This document shows positions 1 to 32,500 of a DNA stretch of 64,000 nt, piece by piece. The notes beneath the pieces are model-generated. The model was not told the DNA's origin and made no database searches. It saw only the letters and a program-made list of their open reading frames with translations. Origin of the DNA: Solea solea (lineage: Eukaryota > Chordata > Actinopteri > Pleuronectiformes > Soleidae); contig NC_081139.1 of NCBI RefSeq assembly GCF_958295425.1, forward strand, positions 13,715,888 to 13,779,887, given 5' to 3'. A program made the position numbers and the translations under genes. How positions within the stretch are numbered: the stretch's first letter is position 1; every line of letters starts with the position of its first letter.

Positions 1-1245
1 AATAAAATTTCAATATATAGATATATATCTTCAACCCATGTTCTTTGCACACAGCAAAGGGTCACCACAATGGAGAGGTTACTACAACATACGACAGATG
101 GTGGTATGGAATCCATCATTGAAGCTTAGTTTTTTCTTCCGTGTGATGTCTTCAGCAGAGACATTTCATATATTAATTCTTGTTGACCATTAGCATCGTT
201 TTGCTTTTATTGTAATGAGTTGATTTAACTCCCCAGAGAAACAGTGTCCTATTGAAATAAAGTTTAAAATCAAAGTCTACTTTCAGAACAGATATTTCTT
301 TCTTCTTAAGTTACCTTTTTCACATATCTTTTAATAACACTAGTTAAGCCCTCATTTCAGCCTTTCAGACACTACATTTACACATGGAAACACATGAAAG
401 ACGACAAAAATAGCAAGTAACACTGGTTTCCACTCAAACACAGTATAATTAGCAGGGCCGTGATGACTGGTGTGTATTAATGGGGCCTAAATATGCATGT
501 GGCATTCATTTTACCCTTATCAACAAAATTGCATACCTCTTCAATCTTCTCTGCTACAGTGATCAAATAGACAGCACTACTTGATGACAAGGGACCTGGG
601 TTAAGTTACTGCATCTCATGACGGATGAATCTTGTGTTGTGCAGAGAAACAACAGATCGAGCGTCGTTCAAAAGGCTGTTTCTTTCATACTCAAGGAATC
701 TCCTATCCCAAAAACCAAACTCTGTAGCCCATTTTTTTTAAATGAAATTGATCCATCATCATATTTTGCCTTCATTATGTCCACCACAGGACCTATGGCC
801 TTCCTCCCCTTTACTACTTTTGCTCTATGGTTACTTCCACGCAGACGTCTCCACATTGTCTTATTTATTCTCACCCAACCACTCAGGTTTCTTCTTATAA
901 CCCTCAAGTGTCTGCACCCATTGTAATCTAATCTTGGTTATACTGATTGTTATCACCTCAGTCAGACAGGTTAGGGGCTCCCAAAGGATCAAAAAGGAGT
1001 CATGTTCAATCAAAATTTTACTTTCGTTTCTTTCTTTTTTTCTTTCCTTTTTACCTTATTTACAACACTCACCGAATATCTGGATGTTAAGCTGAATTCA
1101 GTTTGTTGAGATCCAGTGGTGACGATCCAAGACACCGTGTCAGCCCTCCCATCTCTACACAAATGGAGGCTGGAGGAATTGGCCAGTGACTGTCCACTGA
1201 GTCTCAGACGATCCACTCAGCTGGATCCCAATTCTGACACCAAAT

Positions 1246-1502
1246 TGTTGTGGCACAATCTTAATAAGACCATTGTTAGTGTAGAAATAAGTGCATAAGT
1301 CAGAGTTGTATTTGTCTTGCAAGAGGAACAGACAGCAGTAGTGCAGTAGTGCAGTAGTTCAGCGGAAACCGGCGCCAAAATTATAGTAGAATGCTGGACA
1401 TTGCTTGACGAAAGTGGCTGTTGCTTCTTGGGCCCAATGTTTGGCATTAGAGAAAGGTCACACCTCTCAGTATACAGACCACCAGAAATCATAAAGTTCA
1501 CA
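1246..1502 (-). mobile_element. Possible solo/5' LTR of a Ty3/gypsy-like element (degraded)
   Basis: Read on the minus strand, a segment of about 257 bp begins TGTGAAC and ends in CA. It is followed after a few bases by TGGTGTCAGAATTGGGAT (1226-1243), which resembles the tRNA primer-binding site after the 5' LTR of some vertebrate gypsy-type elements. No gag or pol frame follows on the minus side (below 1226), so at most a truncated 5' end survives. The call rests on the PBS-like string and the TG...CA ends only; no second LTR or target-site duplication was found. Confidence 0.3.
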
Positions 1503-1684
1503 TAAACTAGAAAATGTGCATTTCCAGGAGAAAAGGCAGATCCATGTCTGCCTTGCGCGAATCAAAGGCAGATGAAATTCCATACCACAGTTGCCATGTC
1601 AACCAAAATGCAAATCAAAGGCAATCAAGGGGAGCACCCATCTTCATTCATTTTTTAAAGAGGGAAAATGGCAGAAAAAGTTAA

Positions 1685-1752
1685 ATATATATACGTATAT
1701 ATATATATATATGTACATATATATGTGTATATATACATATATACATATCTTC
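1685..1752. repeat. AT-rich (TA)n-type microsatellite
   Basis: Imperfect alternating TA tract with interspersed ACAT/GTAT units over about 68 bp. Confidence 0.85.
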
Positions 1753-4700
1753 TATCTCATGTGATCAAATAATGGGCTGTCCAAAAAAAATTATCGTATT
1801 GTGAAAATGGCTCCCGTTACAGCGCCACTTACAGGCCTGATGTGTATACGACAGCATTTAGAGCTGTTTGTGTTGTGTGTTTATAGAAAATGTTTTCAAA
1901 ACAACAAAGAAAAAGACTCTGGGCCTAAGAATATCTACGCAAATGTCAACAAGTGAGAAGTGTGAAAAGGGCTGTTTTTGAATTATGGTTTCCACTGGGG
2001 CTGGGTGATTTGGCCAAAAACATAAAGCCATTCAAGACTGATTTTCTTTAGTTCTGCCCATTATAAGAGACAGGGATTTCACGAAAATTGTTGTCGTCAG
2101 TGGGTAGATTCTTAACAAAATTAAATGGGAACATACTTGAGTGATCAACTTCCCACTACCAAGATTCAGAAGTAGAGCCATTGCTGTTTTTCTTGGTTTT
2201 CCATGGTAACTGGCATCCTCGTCGTCACACACATAAACCCTTTCCCAGCCACCGGTATAGAGGGGGGCTTGGGTTCAGGTACGAAAAATTGCCAATCAGT
2301 CTAATCTCTACTATAATCACTGTGATAATAGTATCAGTAGGTGTTAGGCACGCCCCCACCATTGAGCACCAGTGTTTCATACATGTGAGCGCATCCAAAC
2401 CACTGCATATCAACATGTTACTGCTAAAATGTCAAGGTTTCAATATGGGACTAAAGCTTTATATCTGGTAGCATTTCATTTTTTCCAGCTTCCTATACAT
2501 CCACATTTCTCTGATAGTTAGTGTTTGATGTTGTGTTTACTATTCTCTCATTATATAATCACAGTCAGCATGTCAGCTCTGTCAGAAAATTGCCGTTAGG
2601 TTTTGCTGTTGAGCTGTTTGTTTGAAATGTCTGCCAGCTGTACCTTTGCTGTTTTGAGAATGAACAGACTGAGCCAGAGGTCCTCACCATCTCTGGAAAT
2701 ATGAAGCTTGGGTTTCTGTTGCTTCTTTGATTGCTAGCTGAACATGACTGTATTATTAACAGCACAAAGGATTTTTGGTATTTTTGCGTTAAGATGTGCC
2801 AACATTTTTAGCAGGACTTTTCGATTGATTTCTAAAGGCTTCCCCTCATGTGATTTAGAAATCCCCCCTTCCCCTGCACTGATCTGAGGATTACTTTATT
2901 TCTGCCGTCGCTTTTTGAGCTGCTTCCTCTCCTCCACTCATTGTTCAATTTATGGCTGCCACCCACACGTCTCTTGTTCTGTGAAAGCCTTTGTTGTTTT
3001 CTCTTAACGTTGGGCCTTTTGTGCACATTGCACACCTTAATATTGTTCAGGCTTTATGTGTTTGGTCAGTTTCACATCGCCCCTCTGTTCTTTGTGCTCG
3101 GACTTTCAGCCAATTCTTTTAAAAAATGAAATGATGGATGAATCCGTCAGTGTGAATTACAGTGCATCAGTGTAGGGAGAACTGCCCAAGAAAATAGTGT
3201 TCAGTATTCAATAGTAACTGGACAGAAACACATGATTTATATTTAATAGTGCATGGAAAAAAAAGTCACCTGACAGAGGATATTCCATGTCCTCATCCTA
3301 AAGAGCTCTCTGCTTGCTTTTGGTTGTGTGGTAGAGTGATTAACCTACTTAATGACAAAATATCATTCAGTGATTTCTATGCATGAATGAATGCTCCTTT
3401 AAATCTCTGCTGCTCCGGTTTGCTTTCTGCAGCAGGAAAACCGTCAGTAACTGTCTGAACCATCAACCGTCATCTTTGGCTCATAGCAAGGGAACAATGT
3501 CCTGTGAAGTATTTTTAAGGAGCAGTGCAATTTTCCTCAAATTTTGGCTGAAGTCACTGGATTATTAGAATCGCCAAAAGACATTTTCTCTGAAGTAATA
3601 TGAGAGCAGCAAATTGATGTATTCTTCTGCAGCAGCACATGAAACTGATTACCAAACTATTACAATAAATGTTTGCCTTACCTTAGAACATACATTTCTT
3701 TCATAACCAGTTGCACTGTCAAAACATTTATTATAATAGCAAGGTTTTCTCATTGGGGTACTCACCACCCACCATGTCTATGACTGATCAGTGGAAAGTA
3801 CAAACATAGCTGCCTGTGCTAATCTCAGAATTAGCTGTAGCTGTAGTATTCCGACCAACTTTTCACTCGCCCAAGAGACAGTTTCAGTCGCCGTCTCATT
3901 GATTTAAGGTTTACTTTAAGGTTTAAGATTTAAGGTTTACTTAATGTTTAACATGCAGCAAACTGGAGCGACAACAGGCCTAAGACGTCTTGGTTACACA
4001 AACAGTTGAATGTGATCTGGAACGTTGACATTTTTAGTGTAGGATTGGAATATTTCAAAGTGTTTGGTCTGTGAATGATTTCTTTTATCTTTGCTTGACT
4101 ACAACCCTAGCACTGAAGTCAATTTGTGTGCCTTTATTTGTATTTCGCAAATGTAGACGTGGTGCAGACTGGTGCGAGGCGGCCATCTCACTTGCACTGT
4201 CCAAACGCTGCTGCAGATAATGTAATCTGACAGCACACTGAGACGTAATATCCTGATGGGCTGCTGAGGCCTGAAAAATACCAGTAGGGTGTCTTGCTGT
4301 AATTGAACCCACCGCAGACATCCCTTAGCCTTTCACAATAATGAGCCGAAACACTAACACACACACATATCTGTGACACTAGAGCAATCATGGAGACCCC
4401 ATGACACCAGTGTCTGCAGCATACAGACCTGAGAAAGGGAAGAGAAGAAAAGGCTGAGGAAAAAAAAAACAACAACCAAAAAACTAACTAGTAGGATTGG
4501 CTGTGGTTGTGTAACCCACCACGGTTTGAAGAGGAGGAGAGTTCATTGATTGGGCTGCATTCCTACTGCTTTCTGCCTCATTATCAGACGACACAGTCTT
4601 TGTTTAAGCAGCACATAACGATCCATCACAAGCTGCACATGCTCTGCAGCTTCTTTCATGCTGGCGAGGAGTATTTACGTGGTAGTTTCTTTGATTCATG

Positions 4701-4888
4701 CTGTATACTTAATGTTCGGTACATTGGAAGATTTATATTTGGAAGGTTTTGCATTTTAATTTTTAGTTTGTATTACGTATATTTGCAGATATTGGGCTCT
4801 TACACTATTATATGCATTAGTGGTCTCGCAAATGAATTGTGTATTTTTCTTTCTCTCTCTCTCCTCCCAGAGTGTGTTCCTCAGCATC

Positions 4889-23630
<18,742 letters not shown>

Positions 23631-25400
23631 AAGCCACACAGAGAAGGAGGAAGAGGAAGAGAGAGAGAGACGCACATAGGAAGGCACTGGCTTTACGGTC
23701 CACAGCACGACGGCCAAATACAGCTCAGTACAGTCATGTCTCAGCTACATACACACAAATACACACATATACCTTTCAATCCAATACATTCTGCACCACT
23801 GGATTAAGACTTGCTTGTCATTTGACCACCATGTATCCTTTGTGTTCAGTTCACACCTGGTGCCATCTAAGGTAGCACATCTGGAACTACAGATTAAGAA
23901 TCGCCTGACCAACACTGCGACAAACAAACAGTTGTAGTGGGAATAGATGTTTATTCTCACATTTTGCTCAATGTTATGGCTTTTCAGTTTGCTCTCGAGG
24001 CCATAACTCAACAATGTAGCTCAAAGATACACTCACCCAGCTCATGTTAGTATTCGTGGATACGCTCAGTCCTTTTAATTCTCTGAAGGAAGGGACACCA
24101 CAACTGCTTCCCCCTCTGAGAATTCTGAGCAGGAACCACAAATGAGGTGTCTTTGTTTTTCATACTTCATTTATTCAAGTTTAAGTTGAGCTTTTCCCAG
24201 CTTGAAGCCTTCTCCGTATATATTTTTTAATTTTGTTTTGTTGGCCTGGTGCTATTCAACACTTAAATAATACATTCAGAGTATGTATCTTTACAGTACA
24301 ACCATATACCATCATGAGGCAGCCGCCCTCTAAAAAATAAACAGTAGGAAAGGTTTAATCTAATACAGCTAATGCAAAATGTGTGACGCTAGTTCACCAG
24401 GTAACAATAGTTCTCAAAACTGGTCATTGTTTGTTAAATAGTTGAATTTATTTGTTCTAGGTCAGAAGATTTATTGCCGGGGTGTGTTCCCTGATCTCAC
24501 TGCCTTGCTGTTGTAAATACATTGGACACTGAAATGGTAGCAACCTAACTTCACTGGATTCAACAGTCAACAGATTTGCCTCGCTCCTGTGTGGGGATCT
24601 GTTGTGTTAAACAGCTCACTTTCACTTCACTTCTTGAAGTTGCCTTAGTAAACCGTGCATGATATTTTGGCTTGTGACGAACCTCTATTTGAGCTTGTGT
24701 ATCCAGTGTGTTAGAAGGCCTATTTGCTTTGTGTCTGTAAATAAGTCCTTGCAAGTGTGCGTAATTCTTAGTGTCCTTTTTGCACAAACCAGAAGTGTCC
24801 TCTGAAGCCTGCTCCCTTACCCTGAGTGTCTTACTTAACATGATTCCAAGAGATGACCCCATATTGTACAAAAGCCGCGTGACTCTAGAACTGAAACATG
24901 GGAGAATTATGTCGTACAAGTACTTTGAGTGCAGACCAGATCAGCAGTTTCCTAACTTTCTCTTTCATCCCACTCCCCCCAATCAATGGACTCATCCAAA
25001 TCCTGATCCCCTTAGGGCTCAGGCAAAAAAAAAAATCAGCCTCCCTACTTTTACTGTTTTTGCAATCTTTATTCTGATGTGACCTGCTACACGTACTTGT
25101 CATCATATGATAGCGTCACAGTTAACTGAGTAACAGCATTATTTTTTGCTTATTAACTGTAATGTTATCTGTGTTTTGTAAATTGTAATCACGTACAAGA
25201 CTTAGTATTGATACTACAGTAATACGCCTGTGAAGGTTCTCAGTCATCCAAGCCATAGTCGTCTTTAAGAGTCAGTTATAGACCTACAGCTGATCCCTGA
25301 ACACTACAGTTATTATTAAATAACACATCACTGCCCAACACTGTTAGTGAATGAAATGTGGGAATAAAGGTAACAGAAGCTTAATCTCTACCCTCTATCC
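23631..25400 (+). other. cdk18: Probable cdk18 3'UTR and flank
   Basis: The sequence after the stop codon contains no other coding exon. AATAAA hexamers occur at 24336-24341 and 25363-25368 and are candidate poly(A) signals; which is used cannot be decided by eye. No RNA gene was recognised. Confidence 0.5.
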
Positions 25401-28400
25401 CCCTTCTTACTCTATCGCACCTCCTTCTGCTCCCTTCCAGCAGAAATGGAAATGATGAGGGAGGCTGTCCCAGCGTAAACCAATGACATTGCGTCACTGA
25501 CCTGTGGGGTTTGATCAGGGTTGTTTGGCAACTTAACCGTGCAATATGAAAGAGACAGTGTGTGTGGAATACAAGAGCGGCTTCGTACTGTGTCACTTGC
25601 TTCCAGTCACTGAAATGTTGCTGTTCTTTTAAGATCAGCAAATGTATAGATTTGTTGCACATGAAAACATTGTCATCATTTATTCACTAAGTGGACCAAT
25701 TTATTTTTTTTGTTTGTTTTGCTATTTTAAGATTGGATTGGTCATTACCTTTGTATTTAACCATTATATGAGACATGTTGGGTAGAAGAAAAAAAAGGAT
25801 TTGCTGAAGATTTTTCACCCAAACGTCTTCCTCAGATGTGACTGATAGGTTTGCCTCAAATTAACCCATTTTTACTGTTTTGTCACTGAACATTAGCACA
25901 TAAACGTGTTTTCTGAACAGCCACACTTCAGTTGGCTAATAACTCAGTCGGGTGAAAATGCAGTAACCATGTGGGAATAATCCTGGACTGTCTCTCTTAG
26001 AAGGTACTCATGCGGTTGCACCTGTCTGAAAACAGGTAAATCTGGCTTTTCTCATTTCAGAAATGTAGTTATATGCTTCACAAACACAGCTTATGGTTGT
26101 TGTAACTTTGGAAATTGCCGAGTTCGTTGTTGATGGCCGACTGGTTTATGTCATTTGGTCACCAATTGTTTGGGGGATTGGGGGGTTTGGGGGGGGGGTT
26201 CTTTCCTTCAGACCAACAAAATTGTTGATGCCAGATTTAGAGTGTGTTCTTTTATAGAAAGTATCAACACAGGAGTTAAAGGTGACTGTGCTCACCCTAC
26301 AAAGGTCCAACCACTAGTCTGAACACAAGCAGCCCTGAAAATGAGAGGCAAAACATCTACAATGCTTAACACATTTATTAAACCACCACCCAAAGCTCAC
26401 AACTGCCGGAACTTAACAGCACTGGTTGTTATCAAAAAAATTTTTTATGTTTCTTTAATGGTAAATACGTGAGCATGTAGAGGCTCTTTAACTGAAATTA
26501 TATTTTTAATGCTGAAATATAAGTATCATTGTTAGGCAAGTATTTTCAAATTTACAAAAATAGTCAAGCACGTTATTATTATGATTAAGATAATACTTGA
26601 TTAAGATGTCAAATTATAGTGAAATTACTTGCATTCCTGTATTCCATATGCTCGATTCATTTCTGACTTCTCAGAGAAGCCCAGTGAACCAGCTAACATT
26701 TTGGTATTTAAAAAAAAAACCAATAACATACGAATAACATCCCGATTCCTGGATTATTTGATCCACAAATTTTCAAAATATAATGCTTGGCAAAAAGTAG
26801 AGGAGCAATCAGAGGCCTCCTTCACTTATTCAATTTAGTGTTGCACATTCCATCTTCTTGTTGTGAATAAGAGTTGGGGGCACTGCTCTTCCACCGTAAA
26901 TGTCTGATTACACTGGCATGTCGTTTCAAAGCCCAAACCCAGGTGGTCATATGCACGCGTCGTGTGGTCAGATGTAAACAAGCAATGATGGCACGGCGCG
27001 GGGTCGCCTTTTCAGCAATATAATTAAAATCTCTGTATATGATGGTTTGACCCTCAGAGGCTGCGTGTGTTCAGGCGCCCTTAAGCCAAGCACTGAGCCC
27101 TGTAAAATGGATGTACGTGTGCAGGTCGGTGGATTATGCTCGAGTATGAGTGAAGAGACAAATGAAGGTTAAATGGCTGCTGAGAAAGTTTTTCTACCTC
27201 TAACAGTGAATTAAGCTGAGGGAGGAATAATGTTTGTGACCATCCAGATAAATTCAGGGCAAAGCTCCAGGGACTTCAGAGGGATGTTCTGTGGTCGTTA
27301 CACTTCCATACCTCCCCCCTTCCCCTCCCTCAGTGACCCAAGTATTACTTTGTGTGTAGTTAAATGCGTGTTAAATGATGCTATTTTAATGACAAAGAAA
27401 TAATATATATATATATATATATATATAAAGTTTTCATCTCTCTCAGTGAGTTGTATGCTGTATTGAAAAAAACAAAATAAACCCAGAACACTCTAAAATA
27501 AGAAAGAAGAAAAAAAAACTCAGCAGATTATGTCTAAATGTTTTATAAAAGATAAGTTTAGATTTTTGTATGAGATGTGATATTTTGTGTGATACGTCTA
27601 CGCCGTTCTAAAATGAGAAAATGAATGTATTGTCACTGCCAACAGACATGAAATTGATGAAATAATTGATCTATTAATCAATATAAATACTATTAAAATT
27701 CTGGAACACTCACTTCTGTCACTCTTTTGTCAACTTCATAATGTCATGAGTTCATAAGTTGTCGTTCATGACAGATCATTACAGGTGTTACCACAAATGA
27801 ACACAAGATGGCGGTAGTGGACAACAAACTTATCATAGGAATATGCAAGATTTCAGCTCTGTTTATTTATTTTCTTAAAGAACCTGTTACTCTCACAATA
27901 TCCACAAAGCAAATCAACTGAAATTATTTAATTTCATGTTATTCCTACAGAACATTAACAAACATATCATGTGATAATTGTTGCCCTTATTCAGCGTAAG
28001 CCCTGCTGTAACTAAGGCACTGAGTGGGAACACAATTTATCAACGTCATCATCATCATTGCTGTGTCATCTTGATAGTTTTGTATCATTGTTTTGACCAA
28101 AATAATAATCTGAACCACTTAATCTGAACGGGGCCATCATGACAGAATGAAGAAACTTTAATTTAATTAAATAATTATTTTTTCAAAGACAATTCCTGTC
28201 ATTCGTGGTTTGATGGAAGTGATGGAAGTCAGAACTGATGTCGTTGAAACTGCCTGCAGCATCACGAGCACTGACTGCATTACACAGAGGTTAAATACCT
28301 GGATTCCCCCTCGACTTGTGAAATTGGATGAGAATGTTTTAAATGACTCAACGTGTAAATATGCCAGATTATAACCACTGGCTGGCATTTGTCATCTCTT

Positions 28401-29330
28401 GACAGGTTGGTGCAATAAAACTAAATGCTCTACATAAACTACAGTAGTATGTTAATAATTTGTTGATTTTTATATAAAGAATTCAGTTATACGATCAAGC
28501 GGTCCTCACGTTGTGTGAGTAATGCCGTATTTCTGTGACAAATAAAACTTTTGAAAGACTTAAAATGTGGAATATGTGGGAAAACGACTTGACTTGTGAC
28601 TTGATTCTTGCAAAAATGACTTCTGTGAGTTGCATGTGTGTGATTTAAGGCCTGTACATGTTCTTTTTCTCAAGGTGGCAAGAACAAGAACAAGGTTAGT
28701 TCTGGCTGGGACTTTTCATACTTCCATTGAAAAACTCAAGTGCAGAAGTCCTCATAGGGAATGTTGATATTTCCACATTGACCACGCCCACTTCACATTT
28801 CTGGCCAATCACATAATAGTTGTCAGACACAACACACACAAAAAAGGTTCTGCCAACATTATGTGTCAATAACAAGCTGCAAGGACTCACTCTTTTCCCA
28901 CTGAGAGAGCGCATGTGCAGGCCACCCCCATCTCTGCAAAGTACCACCAGAGGAAGCTCACGTCCCACCAGTTGTACACGCACCACATTTTGAGGACCTT
29001 GGCACAAAAGAACAACAATAAACAATAATCAAATTGATTGTGTTTTGAGGTGGCTACAGATCAGGTTTTGCCACATCTTTAAAACAAAGGTGTGGCGACT
29101 GTGACATGAACATGTGCGTAGTCACAACACAAAATGTATGTTTAACAATATGAAAAATGTTTGGGAGAAACTGGTCAGACACACGCGTCAGAAACAGGGC
29201 GAGACCTGAGGATAATTGGCCATGCAGCGCCACGTCCGTGTCAATAGGATGATTAGCGATCAAGTGGAAAGTGGCAAGTGTGTTTAACTGTGTTTACTTT
29301 CTCTGTGGACTGGTGCTGTGTTTGTTTTAC
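25401..29330. other. cdk18-mfsd4a intergenic DNA
   Basis: No coding exon is supported here. It contains a G-rich run near 26171-26199, a (TA)n run at 27403-27427 and several AATAAA hexamers (for example 27476 and 28414) without other gene signals. 28690-29260 is moderately GC-rich and could include the mfsd4a promoter or an old repeat, but I see no diagnostic motif. Confidence 0.6.
27403..27427. repeat. (TA)n microsatellite
   Basis: Alternating TA run of about 25 nt in intergenic DNA. Confidence 0.9.
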
Positions 29331-29348
29331 CCTCTCTCTCGCTCTCTC

Positions 29349-29419
<71 letters not shown>

Positions 29420-29420
29420 G
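29331..29420. repeat. mfsd4a: (CT)n/(CTGT)n tract in the mfsd4a 5'UTR or promoter
   Basis: About 90 nt of almost pure CT dinucleotides with a short CTGT block in the middle, ending 84 nt before the mfsd4a start codon. A mirror-symmetric polypyrimidine tract at this position is a typical promoter or 5'UTR feature and could form triplex (H-) DNA; that role is inferred. Confidence 0.9.
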
Positions 29421-29504
29421 AGATACGGATACATTTGTTTCCCTGCTCATGAGCCGCTTGTCAGCCGCAGCGCACAGAGAGTCTCAGCTCCTCCAAAGAA
29501 CAAA

Positions 29505-32500
29505 ATGACGCTGCTGGATGAGCGGCTCTGGTCGCTCTTCAGGCGCAATTGGCGGCAAACTCTCACCTACTGGAGTGTTTTCTTCAGCTTTGGCCTGTGC
29601 ATCGCTTTACTGGGCCCAACCATCCTGGACCTGAGGTGTCAGACCCAGTCCAGCCTGCAGCAGATCACCTGGGTCTTCTTCTCCCAGCAGTTCTTCCTGC
29701 TGGTGGGCAGCAGCGTGGGAGGACTTTTCAAGAAGACGTAAGTGTGGTGGTGTGGGAGTGGGCACGGTTTTACCTCCTGGACGTGTACATGGAGATAAAA
29801 AAGTGTTGAAAAGTCTGGAATTTTGTGTGAAAGTCTGGAAAAGTTTGGCTCATAGTAGGATCTTAATTCTGAAATGTTCCTTCAGTAAAACACAATATTA
29901 CTGTGAATTATGCATTCATTCATTCATGATTGAACACAACAGGTACAATCTCAACAGGTTACATTTCACCTTTATTTTTTTTACCAGGCAAAACATTAAA
30001 AACAACTTCGTATTTGCATTGTTAGAAAACACTTGGAGACGTTGAACAGTGAAACACATCTAAATTAAGTAAAAACAGTGTCAAATTGTGGTAAAAACAT
30101 TTGCCACAACATAAAAGTATATTGTTTTCTGTTTTGAAAAAGTCTGGAAAAATAATGGAATTTTTATTTTGGAAAAGGGCAAGCACCCTGATGAAAAAAT
30201 AACCAAATGGCAATATGTCTGCAATACTCACAACAGTTCTTTTGTTGACACGTCATGTGTCTGTAAAACAATTATGTGCTGAACTAATTCCATATAGACT
30301 GCCTGAATATTTTGTTTTAATAAAATTAATTATGGTTATTATTTGCCCTTTGATGGTGCTCAGGTACCTGACAAACCTCCCCCTATAACATCAGCGAGTT
30401 TGTTCCATTTCTTTGTTTGCTTGTGGGTGTTGGTGTTGTGGTGATGCTTGACTATATTGGATTTTGTCATCTTAGTCAAACTGCAGGTCCAGTTTATGGC
30501 AAGAGAAGTGTGATGTGTGGTATTTTCCTCACATGTTGCATTGGTAAGGTTGTGAGAAAAGAAGCATATGTAGACTACAAATAATATGTAGAATAAAAAT
30601 ATAGTCTAAATAGTTTTATCTTTACAGTGGTGCATGTTTAAAAAAATAAGTGGAAGTAATAATGGTATATTCATAAATATTTTCATTTTGTAACTGATCA
30701 TTCTGTCCAGACTAAATTAATTGATACATATATTCTTTGTCATCTATTAGACTAATATTGCATAATTGCCGCCTCCTACTCGTGAATGTTACCGGTTTTG
30801 TATTAAATGATGTTGTAACTGATCAGAAAACAATGATTTAAGAAATCATCCTCTAGTAAACCCAGAACCCAGAAGAGTGGATGTTATTTTAAACGTGAAG
30901 GTCATGTCTTCACCAATATTTCTGTCACTGTCATCAGTTGAACTCTTCTTTAAGGACTTGCTACAGTTCTGTTCTTGAGGCAGAACAATAAATAGTTCTC
31001 ACATCATTCAGACTTACACTGTTGCCACCAAGACTGATTCTCTTTACAATTGTTACCGGGTGGTAACAAAGGTGCAGTAGATTTTATTGAAAGGGAGCAG
31101 GTCTTTGCCTAATCTCCCACAATGAGCAGCCACTGAACCATGACCTGAGGTGAGTATAATGCAACCATTAATTGTGTAATGTGAATAGCAACACGTCAGT
31201 GCTTGGGTGTGTTTGCACCTTGTGTTTTTTGATCCTTTAAATAGCACTGCTTAAAAAGGTGTATTTCCCAACAGCTTAAACCTGAGTAGGCTCAGGATAG
31301 GAAACATTCTTTCAAAGAGAAACTATAACATTCTGCGGCGAAATTTCGAGCGTGCCTGCTGTTCTTGCTACCGATGTCGTCGGGTGCAGGACTTGTGGTG
31401 GTAAAGGAGTAACATTTGGGTGGATTGAACCTCTAAAACTTGAATTATTTAGACAAAGTGGTATTTTGGTGGAGTCACCCTTTACAAGAGACTGACTCTT
31501 AAGCTGTGAGGATCCAAACTGGGCTGGGTTGTGATCATTTCGTCGATCATCTCCCATTTATGTGTATGTAGAAATTAATCGCAGTTTTTTGCAATTTTTG
31601 TCACCATGGTTGCTCAAAGCACTTAGAACAGTAATAGCCCGCCATTCTCGATCAAACCGCACGTTTTGATATAGGATGTGTGGGGGTTTTCTCAAAACAA
31701 AAAAATTTGACCAGAATGTCATATGTCGTCCAAAATTTGACAAAAATGTCATAGTTAAGTATGTCATCCAAAATTTGACAAAAATGTCACAGATAAGCAT
31801 GTCGTCCAAAATATCATAGTTTAGTATGTCGTACAAAATTTGACAAAAATGTCATAGATTAGCATGTTGTCCAAAATATCATAGTTTAGTATGTAATCCA
31901 AAATTTGACAAAAATGTCATAGTTTAGTATGTCGTCCAAAATGTGACAAAAATTTCATAGTTTAGTATGTCGTCCAAAATGTGACAAACATGTCATAGTT
32001 CAGTGTGTCGTCCAAAATGTGACAAAAATGACATAGTTTAGTATGTCGTCCAAAATATCATAGTTTAGTATGTTGTCCAAAATTTGACAAAAATGTCATA
32101 GATTAGCATGTTGTCCAAAATATCATAGTTTATTATGTCGTCCAAAATTTGACAAAAATGTCATAGTTTAGCATGTCTTCTAAAATTTGACAAAAATGTC
32201 ATAGTTTAGTATGTCTTCTAAAATTTGACAAAAATGTCATAGTTTAGTATGTCATCCAAAATTTGGCAAAAATGTCGTCCAAAATGTGACAAAAATTTCA
32301 TAGTTTAGTATGTCGTCCAAAATTTGACCGAAATGTCATAGTTTAGTATGTCGTCCAAAATCTTTCCAAAATGTCATAGTTTAGTATGTCGTCCAAAATG
32401 TGACAAGAATGTCATAGTTTAGTATGTCGTCCAAAATGTGACAAAAATGTCATAGTTTAGTATGTCATCCAAAATTTGGCAAAAATGTTATAGTTTAGTA

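Larger units (their letters stand above)
1..4870. other. Upstream / 5' intronic region without recognisable coding exon
   Basis: No translated stretch here resembles a known protein, and the open frames are short and lack exon-like context. The stretch is probably the 5' flank and/or 5'UTR intron of cdk18, because the first coding exon at 4871 begins directly after a splice acceptor, which implies an untranslated exon further upstream. I could not locate that exon or a promoter. Contents seen are a possible LTR remnant near 1.2-1.5 kb and an AT-rich microsatellite near 1.7 kb; otherwise it looks like plain intergenic or intronic DNA. Confidence 0.6.

Noticed and set aside
2318..2345. Imperfect palindrome around TAATCACTGTGATAATAG
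   Set aside because: Mismatched arms, AT-rich, isolated; within chance for a window of this size.
29271..29504. N-terminally extended mfsd4a from an ATG at 29271
   Set aside because: The extension is a translation of the (CT)n microsatellite (Ser-Leu repeats); the conserved start is at 29505.
31558..31836. Open frame reading into the left end of the satellite on the minus strand
   Set aside because: Frame is open only because the first monomers lack stops in that register; the peptide is a repeat translation with no gene signals.
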